In this document: positions 32,793-44,417 of the stretch, piece after piece
How positions within the stretch are numbered: position 1 is the stretch's first letter
Layout of the letters: every line of letters begins with the position of its first letter
Source: Mesotaenium endlicherianum
Taxonomy: Eukaryota > Streptophyta > Zygnematophyceae > Zygnematales > Mesotaeniaceae
Assembly: GCA_009602735.1 (NCBI GenBank)
Contig: WELA01010273.1
Location: 282,011-346,010, forward strand
Direction of reading: 5' to 3'
Length of the DNA stretch: 64,000 bases
The notes under the pieces: model-generated
What the model saw: the letters and a program-made list of their open reading frames with translations, nothing else
What the model was told of the DNA's origin: nothing
Databases searched by the model: none
Translations under genes and position numbers: made by a program

Positions 32793-33308
32793 TCAACCTC
32801 TAGCTGATGACTTGATAATGCTACCGCCAGCTAACTCAAAGCAGTCACTACGGAACCAATTGCCAGCAGGGACGCGCTCCAGTGGGGGGTCGAGGCAGCT
32901 GATGTGGAAGCCAAGGTTGCAGATGTCGCAGAGCAGCATATTGGCCTTCTTGCCAGGGCTGTGGCAGATTTGACACGCCCAGTCTTTGGGCGGCCGCGCG
33001 TCGCGAGGACGAATATGCACATCAAGGTAAGAAAGGTGGCATGGACCACAGTTCTTTGTGTGGTCCTTGTGAAGACGGCCGTCTGCGCCTTCCAGCTCCA
33101 GTATCCCTGACGCCGAGGCACGCTTGACGCGCAGGATGACCGGCGAGCTGCTAGTGTTGAGGGTGTTCCTCGTCTGGCGTCGCAGGTACACGAAGTCACC
33201 TGTGGAAAACTGCAACACCCGAGGACGGTAGGCTCCTCCACGAGTCATGACAAACCTGAGCGTGTCGCGATGCTGAGCGATGCTAAGGTTGTCTATGGCC
33301 ATGGGCAT
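32793..33308 (-). pseudogene. Element C: integrase C-terminal domain followed by a PHD finger
   Basis: 171 codons on the minus strand. Residues about 30-95 look like the small beta-barrel (GPY/F or SH3-like) end of gypsy integrases (VLQFSTGDFVYLRRQTRNTL, GRLHKDHTKNCGPCHL). Residues about 110-157 (32838-32981) form a PHD finger: ACQICHS, LLCDICNLGFHISCLDPPL and VPAGNW, with Cys-X2-Cys pairs, the His-X2-Cys pair and the Trp before the last cysteine region. PHD fingers bind the histone H3 tail, often reading lysine-4 methylation. The domain occupies the place where chromoviruses carry a chromodomain. It directly follows integrase in the same element, so it is an element domain rather than a host exon. 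Part of a broken fossil. Confidence 0.75.
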
Positions 33309-34250
33309 CAGGCGCTAGAACAGCTGTGCACGTAGCCCGATAAGAGCACCTCTCAAGTGTCGGCACTGTCCAAGTTGAGGACACTCTGAGCCACGGTCCT
33401 GGCTGCGGCTGGCAGGATCGGCTGGCGTCCACAAAGGAGGAAGTAGGGCGAATGCGAGGCCAAGGAGGCCTGGCAACTAAACCTGTATCCCATAGCCAGC
33501 CACGGGAGTGCATTGTCCTAATGGGTGCTGTCGTGGGTCAGGCAGTATTTGCGTAGCCCGAGCTTGACGGTCTGCACCATGCGCTCTGCAAGGCCGTCAG
33601 CCTGGGGATGATCGCGAGAGGTGGTGCGGTGGTCAATCATGGAGCGCTCTAGCAGCTTCTGAAAGCTGCCCTGGAACTCCTTGCCCTGGTCGGTCAGTAC
33701 CTGAGCGCAGCCGCCACAACGGCTAAGGACCTGACTAAGGAATGCCTGAGCGATCCCCTCACTGGCCTTGCTGGGCAAGAGCACGAGCCCAATCCACTTG
33801 GACAAGTGCTCGATCATCACCAAGACGTAGAGGTTGCCTCGGCGGGACTTGGGTAACTCCCCAGCCAAGTCCAATGACCACCTGTAAAACAGACCTTGAA
33901 TGCGCAGGGCGCTGAGGGCAACAGTGCGCGCTGTGAAGCTCAAGCGCACATAGTCACACAGAGTGCAGCTGCTGACGACGTCGGCCACGACCTTAGCCAT
34001 GCCGTGCCACCAGTACTCGACCTGCAGTAGGCTGAGAGTGCGCTTGACACCAAAGTGTCCAAGGGCCTCATGGACAGTGCGCACCACCTGGTTGCGTATA
34101 GCAGGCTCAAGGACCACCAGGACAGAGCCGTCGGCCATCACACGCCTCAGTCGACTCTCCATGAAGACAAAATCCAGGCTGCGTTTGAGGACGCGGTCGC
34201 GCTCCCTCGCGTCCAGGCCTGGGGCTAGCTCCTTTAGCGGCGACGTACTG
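33309..34250 (-). pseudogene. Element C: integrase region (broken)
   Basis: Minus strand. A zinc-binding region with VHEALGHFGVKRTLSLL and SSCTLCDYVR, then a DDE core with WSLDLAGELPKSRRGNLYVL, QVLTDQGKEFQGSFQ and HPQADGLAERMVQTVKLGLR. This is a Ty3/gypsy-type integrase that in living elements joins the DNA copy to the genome. Broken. Confidence 0.8.
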
Positions 34251-35470
34251 CAGCAACGCGGCATTGTCCCACACGTCCTTGGGCCCGCGCTGCCAGCTGT
34301 CCTGCTCTGCTGCTGCCGCCCACGCCATACGTCTCGTGTTGACCACCATGAGGTCGCGGTCGGTGAGCCCTGCGGGCCGCGCATCACTGTCCATTGTGAA
34401 GGCCAAGAAGGCTGCCGCATGCCAGGCCACTGGCTCATCCTCGTCGTGCCGGGCCACGGTCAAGTCCCCGGAGAAAGGCAGCGGGTTGCGGTTGGGGCCG
34501 TCGGCGTCCATGTTGGTCGCGTCGGGACGGTGGTGTACGTCAAACGTGTACTCTTGCAGAATGAGTGTCCACCGCGCGTATTTGCCTGTAAGGCGCTCCG
34601 ACGTCATGAGCCACTTGAGCGGCTGATGGTCAGTGACGAGACAGAAATGGGTGCCGTAGAGGTAGTGCCTGAAGTGCACGATAGCCCAGACCGCTGCCAG
34701 GCACTCCCCCTCATATGAGCCATAGTTGGCCTCGACGCGATTGTTGCTGCGACTAGCGTACGCCACCACGTGCTCGCAGCCGTCGTGCTCCTGCACCAGC
34801 ACTGCTCCCAACCCTGCCTGTGACCAGTCGGTGTGGAGGATGAAGGGCTTAGTGTGGTCAGGTCGTCGCAGTACTGGAGCGCTCACCAGTAGCTTTTTGA
34901 GCTTATCAAACGCCGCCTGCGGGTGTGCTCCCCATACGTAGGCCACCCCCTTCCGCACCAAATCGTTAAGTGGCTTAGCGAGCTCGCTAAAGCCAGGCAC
35001 AAAGCAGCGGTAGTAGTTAGCAATCCCAAGGAAGGCCCTCAGTTGCAAGATGTCGGTAGGCGGTGGGATCCCTGTGATGGCCAAGATCTTGGCCAGCTGC
35101 GGTGCCAAGCCACTAGAGGAGAGGAGATGCCCGAGGTTCTCCACCTCTCGAGTCCCAAAGGTGAATTTTCTTGAATGGCACTTGAGTACAACGGCCTCCA
35201 AGCGATCCAGGACAGCGGTGATGTGCGCCACGTGCTCCTCGAACGTCTCACTGAAGAGGAGCACGTCATTGATGTGGCACCGAGCAAAGGGTAGCGCGGC
35301 CAGCTCCTTATCCATGACTCACTGGAATGTAGCCGGAGCGTTCTTCAGGTCGAAGGGCATCACTCTCCACTTGTAGAGGCGCTGTGCCCCCCATAACGCC
35401 GTCTTGTGCTAGTCCGCCTCCGTAATAGGTATCTGGTTGAAGCCTTGCCTCAAGTCCAGCACCTAGAACC
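34251..35470 (-). pseudogene. Element C: reverse transcriptase and RNase H region (broken)
   Basis: Minus strand. RT palm and connection segments (LLFSETFEEHVAHITAVLDR, LRAFLGIANYYRCFVPGFSE), then RNase H (FILHTDWSQAGLGAVLVQEH, YGSYEGECLAAVWAIVHFRH, LVTDHQPLKWLM). Highly similar to 57.9-58.7 kb in element F, so the two belong to one family. Broken (about two or three breaks). Confidence 0.85.
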
Positions 35471-35481
35471 ATGTGCACATA

Positions 35482-35929
35482 TATAATGAATCAGTTCATT
35501 ATTTATTTAATTAATTTTGTATATGAATAGAACCCTACATAAGTATTAAGTCAATATACTCACATATGCGAGTTCATATAAATGAATGTATGTCAATATA
35601 ATGCAAGTTTACTTACTTTGTCAAAAAGGTCAGCAGGATGACTTTTGTATCATAGTGTAGTTTGCTCATACTTATATATCAGTTATATATGGGATACAAT
35701 ATATGTAGGTTGACACATAGTAAGCTCGCTTGATATTAATCAGTATACTTAGCTTCAGTACGCTGAGGATAGATTTATTCAATTAGCTTATTATATATAG
35801 ATTGGCACATGTGATTGTAGTATACTGAAAGTCGGGAGGTCGACTGAGATTTGGTAAACCGATGTCCTACCAATGTGGTTAACTCCTGGGTAGGCGGGGC
35901 CGCCGTCAGCCAACTGAACAGTTAGACCT
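35482..35929 (+). repeat. LTR-C fragment (copy 3)
   Basis: Starts near TATAATGAATCAGTTCATT and matches the first ~450 bp of the LTR-C copies at 17897 and 37884, including CGGGAGGTCGACTGAGAT. It adjoins element C on one side and element E on the other, so both junctions are rearranged. Confidence 0.75.
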
Positions 35930-36521
35930 AAAGGGACCTGCAAACCGTGCCCGAAGTTTCCTCTTGCCTGTGAAAGGTAGGTTCTCTGTTGACAAGAGTA
36001 CTTTGTCGTCCACATGGAATGTCACTTCTCTCCGATGCTTATTAGCATAGTTGACCTGCTCCTCCTGTGCCATCTGAATACACGTCTTTGCCATATCCCA
36101 AGTCTTGGCCATCTGCTCCATGAACGCTTGTGTAGTAGGAATCTGAGTCTCCTTGGCCTTCTCCAACAAGATGTTCCTTGGATGAAATACTTCCCTTTCA
36201 TAAACCATAGCGAATGGTGACTGCTTGGTGGATCCTTGCATGCTGTTGTTGTAGGCAAACTCCACTCCCGGCAGCTTCTTGTCCCACTCTAAAGGGTCCT
36301 CCATAGTGAAACTTCTGAGCACCTCTTGCAGAGTTCTGTTGAGCCTCTCACTCTGCCCGTCTGTCTGAGGATGATAAGATGTGCTCATACTCAGCTTGGT
36401 CCCCATCAAAGTAAATAGTGACCGCCAAAAGTTGCTAGAAAATCTTGGATCTCGAACTGAAACAATCACCTTTGGCAACCCATGTAGCCTAAAAATATGA
36501 TCAAAGAATAGCCGTGCCACG
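35930..36521 (-). pseudogene. Element E, part 2: integrase core of a Gypsy-2-like element
   Basis: The minus strand encodes [40 protein letters not shown] and [20 protein letters not shown], nearly identical to integrase of Gypsy-2 (14.8-15.35 kb). The fragment stops at the left LTR of copy B; the rest of the same element resumes at 61521. E is therefore the host of copy B. Broken fossil without visible LTRs. Confidence 0.9.
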
Positions 36522-37241
36522 TGTAATGAATCAGTGTATTAGTAGATATAATATTTATATGAATATAACAGTTAAATAAGTTCAGCCTGCTGAACCCTAG
36601 TTAATAATCAGTTTGCTGGACTTTATATTTAATATCAGTTTAATGATTCAGCAGAAAGCAGCAGGCTGAAGTCAGCTTAAGTCAGCTTGCTGACACATTC
36701 TTTGACAGCCAGCTGACTTCCGTACTCGATAGCAGCGAAACTGCCTCGATATGCATCTAAGTGTGGTATGCTAGATGAATGGCCAGATGACATCCCTATG
36801 ATGGATGGCGATTCGGGATGATGGGAGATGGCGGTGGATTTGGTTAACCGAGGTCCTACCAACGTGGTTAAGTCCCGGGTAGGCGGTGCCATCGCACTGG
36901 CCGTTGAACAGTAAACTCATTCCATGTACATATGCTAGGATTGCTCTCGAGTTCGGCATTCTGAAACGAGGCCAACTCTCTTGTACAGCTTACGGAGAGA
37001 TATTTGAATCCAAGGCGAGAAGCCATTGATACGCACTGTCTTCTAACCTTGCTTATGTATGAGTTTACTGATTGCATTATTGATGCTAGTTTACCCGCAT
37101 TTGAATTACGAGTATTGTTCACTGCTAGTGTGTTGTCCTTTGCCGTTTAACCAGTTAACGAAAAATACCATAATGATTACTTGCTGATATAAAGATCTTT
37201 ATAAATTGTTAATCGCCTATTTGGTAAGTCGATTCATTTCA
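36522..37241 (+). repeat. 5' LTR of family-1 copy B (LTR-1)
   Basis: 720 bp from TGTAATGAATCAGTG to TTCATTTCA, followed after one base by the PBS. It matches the LTR at 60801-61520 in length and sequence. It contains several GTCAGC/GCTGAC-type motifs and GAGGTCCTACCAACGTGG. Confidence 0.95.
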
Positions 37242-37242
37242 G

Positions 37243-37257
37243 TGGTATCAAAGCCAG
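37243..37257 (+). other. Primer binding site of family-1 copy B
   Basis: TGGTATCAAAGCCAG starts two bases after the LTR end and matches the complement of the initiator tRNA-Met 3' end in its first seven bases. Confidence 0.85.
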
Positions 37258-37276
37258 TTATCATAGTCTTCTTTGT

Positions 37277-40015
37277 ATGGAAAGGACAAGGTCTCAAACT
37301 AGCAACTCCCAAGACTTGGAGAACCAGGATAACGAGAATGTCGAAAACCAGGCGGAAAGCCATGTAGCGAGAACCCTTACCTATTTTGAAGCAGTGGCAG
37401 ATACTGTAGCTAGAGAGGCTGCAGATGAGGCAGCTGCTATTGCCGCAGGCGCAGCACAACAAGCTGAGGAGGAGAGAGCCAGATTAGAAGTTGAACAATT
37501 AGCAAAGGCTGCTGAAGATACAAAAAGGAGGGAAGAACAACCAGCTGACGAGCGCCTTGTTGAAGAACTTATGGCATCCAGGGCCAATGTTCTGAACCCA
37601 CCTCCTGCTGTACAACTCAATGTACCCCTAGGTCAAATACGTGACCGGCCGAATGCGGCAGGAATTGCTGCTGCAGGAGCGAAAGGGACTGCTGAGGACA
37701 CTGCTCTGCGAGTAGATGCTAATGCTGCTGCTGCATTTGCAAGACTACCACCTAGAGTGTAGACTGGGGAGCATTGTTTGTTCAAATGCAGTCGCAAATG
37801 GCGACCATGTATCAGTCTCAACAAAAAGACAAAAGAATCATAATGTCTCTAGTGCGGGACAGAGACCAACTGGGGTCTCAAATTGTAATGAATCTGTTCA
37901 TTATTTAATTAATTGCATATATAAATATAACACTAAATAAGTATTATGTCAATATACTCATATGTGCGAGTTCATCTAAATGAATGTATGTCGATGTATT
38001 GCGAGTTTACTTACTTTGTCAAAAATGTCAGCGGGATGACTTTTTTATCATAGTGTAGATTGCTGACTTGTTGAGAAGGTCAGCAGATTGACTCTTGTAT
38101 CATAGTATAGTTTGCTGAGATTTGTATATCAGTTATATATAGGATGTAATATCAGTAGGTTGACATATAGTAAGCTCTCCTCATATAAGTCAATATACTT
38201 AGCTTCAGTACGCTGAGGATAGATACATTCATTTAGATTATTATTTGTAGATTGGCACATGTGACCGTAGTATAGTGAAAATCGGAACGTCGACTGAGAT
38301 TCGGTAAACCGATGTCCTACCAATGTGGTAAACTCCTGGGTGGGCGGAGCCGTCGTCAGTCAACTCAACAATTAGGACTTCAGTTAGCCGACCAATTAAT
38401 ATGGTCGTTATACCTAGATCCGTGGGTCCCAACTTAACGGGTTTCCCACGAAACGGCGGACCTTGCGCCATGGTCAACCAGGTGGTCACTAGGTACATAG
38501 CAGGCTGGGATCTCGTGGTCCCTCATTCCGGACAGTAGGCTTTACAGTCGGATTTCTACTTGCAAGTCATGTGTGCACTTTTTGGGTTCGTTCTAATGAC
38601 CAGCCTTCACGGAAATTGACATGGATGCTTCGTCTGCGCTTCAAATGGGAGGAACTAGGACTTTTTGGAATGGCCTTGTCAAGATGCATTTGTTGCCGTT
38701 AAGGTTGCTATATTCAGAGCAGTATTGGCAGAGTTATGCCCTCTGACATTTTGGGGTCACACAGCGGACGGATTCCATGGTTTTGCACCTAAGTCAGTGG
38801 GATGTGTTTTAGCTACATTATGGTCATCTGAATGAGAGCGCCTTTGCTATTCAGTCCCCTGATGTTGTGCATGTGCTATACATGCTTGCATGCCTAGTAG
38901 GTAAGAGGCCATGAGTTTCTTAAGGAGAAGCTCATGTACTCAATCTCGCCTCTTACTTGTGCCTCGTGTTAGTGTGCAACTATGGCACACAACGGTAAAT
39001 GAGTCAAGGGGTGTAGATGAGTAAATGGCATTCATTATAAGGGCAAAGATTGCTCCCGGATTTCAAACGCTTCCCCCAACCTCTGATCTTATATATTTAG
39101 ATGAAATATGTTAATCTTGAACGAGCAAGATTCATTTCACAAACCACTGGTGGTAGTGGCAGAGGGCCTAGTAAGCCCAAGCTGAAACCTCCCCCGGACT
39201 ATGATCCTGAGGGAAACAGAAAATATTACCTGATCAAGTTTCTCGCGGATGTTGAGCAGTGGCTGGGAAACTACCCAGAATTGCAAGATTACGAGAATGT
39301 CAGGCACACCGGTGCGCTACTGAAAGGCAGTGCCGCAGACTGGTGGCTTTATTGGAAAGGAGAGCGTAAGGCTTGTCAACTCGGTGACCCTACGTGGGTA
39401 GAGTTTGTCGAGAAGTTGCATGAGAAGTTTGATGTCATCAACCAACAGGAGAAAGCTATCTATGCGATGATCTCCCTGACACTGAAGCAGACTACTTCCG
39501 TTGCTGAGTTTGCTCAAAAGTTCCAGGAGAACATGATGAAACAGCCAAATTTGCCAGAACGGTATATGATAGCATACTTCAGGTATGGCTTGAAATTTGA
39601 AGTCTCGGGTCATTTTGCTCAGAAGAAGTATGAAAAATTGGCTGACTTGATCCAGGATTCTGATGCCTGGGATCAGCAGCAGCTCAATCACAAGCGCCAG
39701 AGTAATGCTTTGGTGTCTAAGATTGTCAAAAAGCCCCACGGTTCCAACAATGCAATTGAAGGAGACCAGGCTGAGGATGATCAGGGTGATGGATATGAGT
39801 ATGAGTATAACGCTATACAGTCTAGAGGTAGAGGTGGTTTCTCTCGAGGCGGCTATGGAAGAGGTGGTGGTAGGACTAAGCCGAGACCAACCTCAGCAAA
39901 ATTTGTCTGCTTCCATTGCCAGCAGACGGGTCACTTCAGAGAGCAGTGTCCAGTCAAGCACCTCCCCAAGGTCGACAGAAAAGACCAGCCTTTAAAAGAC
40001 AGCAACAGTCAATAA
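37277..40015 (+). pseudogene. gag region of family-1 copy B, split by a solo LTR-C
   Basis: The N-terminal part from the ATG at 37277 encodes an alanine/glutamate-rich helical stretch (AREAADEAAAIAAGAAQQAE) typical of gypsy Gag leaders. After the LTR-C the capsid core continues (DYDPEGNRKYYLIKFLADVE, LLKGSAADWWLYWKGERKA) and ends in a Gly/Arg-rich stretch and a CCHC knuckle [14 protein letters not shown] near 39908-39949. The protein matches copy A. The segment is interrupted and broken. Confidence 0.85.
37884..39139 (+). mobile_element. Solo LTR-C (copy 2) inside copy B gag
   Basis: 1256 bp from TGTAATGAATCTGTTC to GATTCATTTCA. Flanks are caaat before and caaac after, a 5-bp duplication with one difference. 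It matches the solo LTR at 17897-18929 and the fragment at 35482-35929. Copy 2 is the longest example of this LTR in the window. No coding content. Confidence 0.88.
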
Positions 40016-42515
40016 TCCAGTCTACTGACTGTGAGGATGCTAGAGATAGTGAGTCGTCACTAGCTGCCCTCGTAGCAGGTATTATGGGTCCTGCTGGACT
40101 GGATTCACTATGCGTGCCTGACAACCAGATAAAGGAGACCATCAGCAATATAGACATCCAGAGAGTGCACACTCTGGATGCTCTTGTTCCACCTGATGTC
40201 CAACATTTCTTTGCTACGTCAGGAGAACAATGCGAAAGTCAGGAAAAAACAGTCCCCCCTATCCTACTGCATTGCATGAGTGCAGGTAGGAAGGTGAGGG
40301 CATTTGTTGACGGAGGGGCGTCACATAATTTTATTCACAAGGACTTAGTTAAGCGGCTAAGGCTGCCTACTGTCACCCGAGGGAGTAGAAAAATATTCCT
40401 TGGAGATGCCTCAAGTATCCCGAGAGGAGTTATGACCAAGCATATTGAGGTCCAGTTAGGTTCTAGCATTGATTTATTACCTGGGAGTCAGCCACCCTTG
40501 CAACGCACTTATGGCTTGTCTCATGTGGAGAGCGAGGAATTGAAAACACAGATTGCAGAGCTTGAGGAAAATGGTTATATTTCCCCATGTAAATCACCTT
40601 ACGGCGCACCCATCCTTTTTTTTAAGAAAAAGGATGGCAGTATGCGGATGTGTGTGGATTACAGAGCTCTCAACAGAATTACAGTAAAGAAAAAGTATGC
40701 TTTACCCAGAATCAAGGACTTGCTTGATACCTTGTCTGGTGCTAAGGTGTTCAATAAGATAGATCTCAAGAGTGGTTATCATCAAATCAAAAATGCTAAG
40801 GGCGTTGAACACAAGACTACCTTTCGCACACGTTATGGACACTATGAGTTCAACGTGATGCCATTTGGACTGACTAATGCTCCTGCGACCTTCATGGGTG
40901 CAATGAATGACATCTTCAGACCTTATTTGGATAAGTTTGTGCAAGTTTTCCTGGATGATATATTAATTTTCTCTAAAGATGAAGCTTAGCACGCTAAACA
41001 CTTGAAGACAATCCTGGACACATTGAGAAAAAATCATTTATATGCTAAAATGAGCAAGTGTGATTTCTTTGAAGAAAGTATTGAATTCTTAGGCCACGTT
41101 GTCAGTAAAGAAGGCATCAGTGTGGATCCTAAGAAAATCCAGACCAAAAGGGACTGGCCAGTACCACAATCTGTCTCTAAAAATAGATCCTTTCTCGGGT
41201 TGGCTAACTACTATAGGAGATTTATTGAGAATTATTCTACAAAGGCCAATAAACTGACTAACCTTACTAAGAAAGACATAGGGTATGTGTGGGGGGAAGA
41301 GCAGCAGGCTACCTTCCAGACACTTGAAGATGCCCTTTGTTCTGTCCCGGTGCTAGCCGTGTATGACCCCAGCAAACCGATGCAGGTGGTCACTGATGCC
41401 TCTCACTTTGCCATTGGTGCTATTTTGTTGCAGCCTGCTGACAAAACCACAAAGGATGGTAAGGTACGGCAGGAGTGGCATCCTGTGTTGTATGAGTCTA
41501 TGAAATTTAATCCAGCGGAGATTAATTACTCGGTGCATGATAAAGAGCTGCTAGCTATCATTCATGTGCTTAAACAGCGGAGAGCATACTTACATGGTAA
41601 AGCTTTTAAGGTGATTACAGATCATCTAGCTGTGACTCACTTTCAAAAGAAATTCAAGCTGTCGAGGAGGGAGAATCGCTGGAGCCAGATGCTAGAGCAG
41701 TTTCATGTCCAGATTGACTACAAACCAGAGAAGTTAAATCCTGCTGATGCACTCTCTAGAAGACCTTACTTGCAAGAAAGGAACTTTAGTCAGCATGCTG
41801 TAGATAAAGTCCTGTGTGCATTCACTTCACTAAAGGTGAAGAAGTCCTTCCTTGAACAACTTAGGAAAGCCTACCTTTCTGACCCAACATTTGAGCCCAG
41901 CCCCACTACTGGTGTGTGTCGTGCTACTGCACTCGGGTATAAGCTTAAGGGTGGGGTCTGGGTGACTGAAACCACTACAGGGAGGCTAAAGTTGGTCATT
42001 CCTAATAACGTGGAAATAAGGTCCCTTTTTTGAGTCAAGCACATGACAGTTTACTGGGTGGGCATTTGTGGCAAGCCAAAACTGTTGGCAAACTGGCAAA
42101 ACATTATCATTGGGAGGGATTACTTCAGGAGGTCTTGAAATACGTTAAGTCCTGTGACCAGTGTCAAAAGAATAAGTCTAGGCACACACCACCGGGGGGC
42201 CTCTTACAATTGCTGCCCATCCCAGCTGGCCGCTGGGAAACAATATCCATGGACTGGGTGGTCACACTGCCACGAACTGCCAATGGGCATGATTCGATAC
42301 TAGTAGTCGTGGATAAATTGACAAAAATGGTCATTTTCATCCCCACAACTGTCAAAGTAATTGCATTCGAAACAGCGAGACAGTTCTGCAACCATGTAGT
42401 ATGCCAACATGGGCTACCCTCTAATATAATCTCAGACAAAGACTCGAATTTTACTCCTCAATTCTGGAGAGCTTTAATGGGGTTAATGGCCATTTCAGTT
42501 GACACGGGAAGGTGA
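39916..42515 (+). pseudogene. pol region of family-1 copy B (broken, incomplete)
   Basis: Protease segment ([20 protein letters not shown]) about 40295-40360; RT about 40500-41200 ([42 protein letters not shown]); RNase H about 41340-41740 ([20 protein letters not shown]); and the beginning of integrase about 42030-42490 (AHDSLLGGHLWQAKTVGKLA, MDWVVTLPRTANG). The rest of integrase and the chromodomain seen in copy A are not found here. Broken (a few breaks). Confidence 0.88.
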
Positions 42516-42536
42516 CAGGAGGTCCCGTCTCCATTT

Positions 42537-42552
42537 AAGTTGGAGGGGAGAA
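42537..42552 (+). other. Internal polypurine tract, copy B
   Basis: aagttggaggggagaa after pol, equivalent to 4603-4617 in copy A and similar to the terminal tract at 60788-60799. The stretch to 42880 holds no recognised gene. Confidence 0.5.
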
Positions 42553-43222
42553 TATATGACGGTTAGTGTGCGAGAGCGAGAAAGGGACAGTTATGTGAAT
42601 CCCAAGTGTCAACATAGTGACAGAGGGGATAGCCTGGCCCACACAAAGCACCTTTGGCTGTAGGAAAAAGGGCCTCGCACATCAATACATCACTTATCAC
42701 ACCTGAAAACACATTCATATGTTTATGTCTAGCGCATCGCAACTACGTCAACTCCTAGCAATCACCCTGTAAGGTAAACAAGAACGAATATACCATACTA
42801 ATACAAACTTACTCCCTTCCTGCAAGTCCTAGGACAAAGGTCAATATCCTACTAACTTGTGCCTTAGTTACATGTACAGGATGGCTCCCACCACACAAAA
42901 GGAGGACAAAAAGCGCAAGGCAGAAGAAGCCAGGAGGACAATGGAGCAATACCAGAAGGAGCTGGCGGCGACGTCCCTCACCAGGAGAGAACAAGAAAGG
43001 GTCCGCAAACAACAAGAGGCGGCAAAAGAAGCACAATGGAAGAAGGATCAGTAAGCGGAAAACCTCAGGAAAGCTGAGGAGGAAAGACAGAAGAAACAAC
43101 AAGAAGAAGCGGCTACGGCAGAGGAGGAGAGAAGGAAAAAAGCTGAAGCGGACACGCAGAAGAGCTTGGCCACTTACAGGTATACTGTGGTGAGTGGCCA
43201 AAACTTTGATAACCTGAAGGAA

Positions 43223-44260
43223 TGTCATGATTTATTAAGTCGAGGTTAACGTACAAAACCAAGCTCTACGTGTGTGAACCATCAACCTAGGAAGACCAAC
43301 TTTGCATTGACATTACGCATCCATATGTTGACCTTCTCTAGATTTTCAAGTCACGAAAGTGTAGCGCGTCGAAGCACCTTCCGAATGACACCCGTTTCGC
43401 GTCATTTGGTTAATTATCGAGCGAGATAGACGCAATCTAGTCCGCACTTCTTTCGGCACCTAGCGAAATCACACCAAATGGCCAACTTGTGACTCAATGC
43501 ACCCAAAGGTGACAATGTTGACTATTCGTGACCCCAAGGACCCCTAGCTTTGTGCGCACAAATCCGCGAGCCCTTTAGACTACATAAGTCTTGCATTTCC
43601 ATAGTATAAGTGCATCATTGAGGCTATAACTTGGTGACAGCATCACCTACTCCTAGAGGAAGCTTCCTGAAGTTTCAGATTCACTTTTGAGGCGCTATCT
43701 AGGTAGAACTACCCAAGGTAAGCTCCACCAATGAGAAACACTTAGCATATTCTACGTGCTTTGCTTTGATTGGTTTAAGTTATGCTTAGCCTATAGGAGA
43801 GCTAGTACATGCCTTGTACACATTAGTGGACATAGGAGAGCCTCCTAGAGTGACTACATGCATTGGATCCGCCGCATACGATGCCGGGTTTTCAGGAGTA
43901 TAAGTGCTAGAGATGTCCCTAGAGGAACATCTTTTTAGAAGTCCCATTATGCCAGTTGTAAGTCACAGAGATTATCAGTAAAGCTTACACTTTTATCTCT
44001 TGTGTTTTCAGGATTTCTTAGGCTCTCTCTTGTGAAGAGCAAGCCTTGCTGGCTTCCAATCACTAGAAGAACTTCACAAGTGGTGAGCAAAGTCACAGCT
44101 TATACCCCCTGCCATAGGACTACTCTTGAAGATCATGATGTGCTTCCAGTGATCTTTTGGGCCAGACTTCAATAGTTGTTGTCCTACCAAATTAGAGTCT
44201 TGAGGTGCTCACTCTGGAGAGTCACAACACACCTTACTCCTAAAAAGATCTCCCTTTGCC
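43223..44260 (+). repeat. 5' LTR of element F (3' edge uncertain)
   Basis: Starts TGTCATGATTTATTAAGTC. From about 43725 to 44225 it matches the 3' LTR at 58722-59215 and the solo LTR-B almost base for base (for example ACATGCATTGGATCCGCC). Beyond about 44230 the copies diverge, so the LTR end and the PBS were not located. No coding content. Confidence 0.75.
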
Positions 44261-44417
44261 TGCACGCAATTAGAATCTTCAGCGTATGCCTACCTGTAGT
44301 GGGCGTGCTTACTAGCCTTACTACGAAGGGGTTAGTGGAGAAGACTCAGACTCCGATCTCAATACTGTCACTGAACCCTCAAAAGGGGAACAGCCGGCAC
44401 TCGTGCTTCATGTGATT

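Larger units (their letters stand above)
32593..35481 (-). mobile_element. Element C: minus-strand gypsy element of the F family, with a PHD finger (partial)
   Basis: Read on the minus strand: RT and RNase H (about 35470-34250), integrase (about 34250-33308), integrase C-terminal domain plus PHD finger (33308-32793), polypurine tract (32789-32778) and an LTR end finishing CGCACGACA at 32593. RT and RNase H match element F almost residue for residue (GTREVE-LGHLLSSSGLAPQL, GIPPPTD-LQLRAF, FSELAKPLNDL), so this is the same family. The upstream part (gag, protease, methyltransferase region) is not present; a truncated LTR-C adjoins at 35482. Internal sequence is markedly GC-rich. Broken (several breaks). 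Confidence 0.85.
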
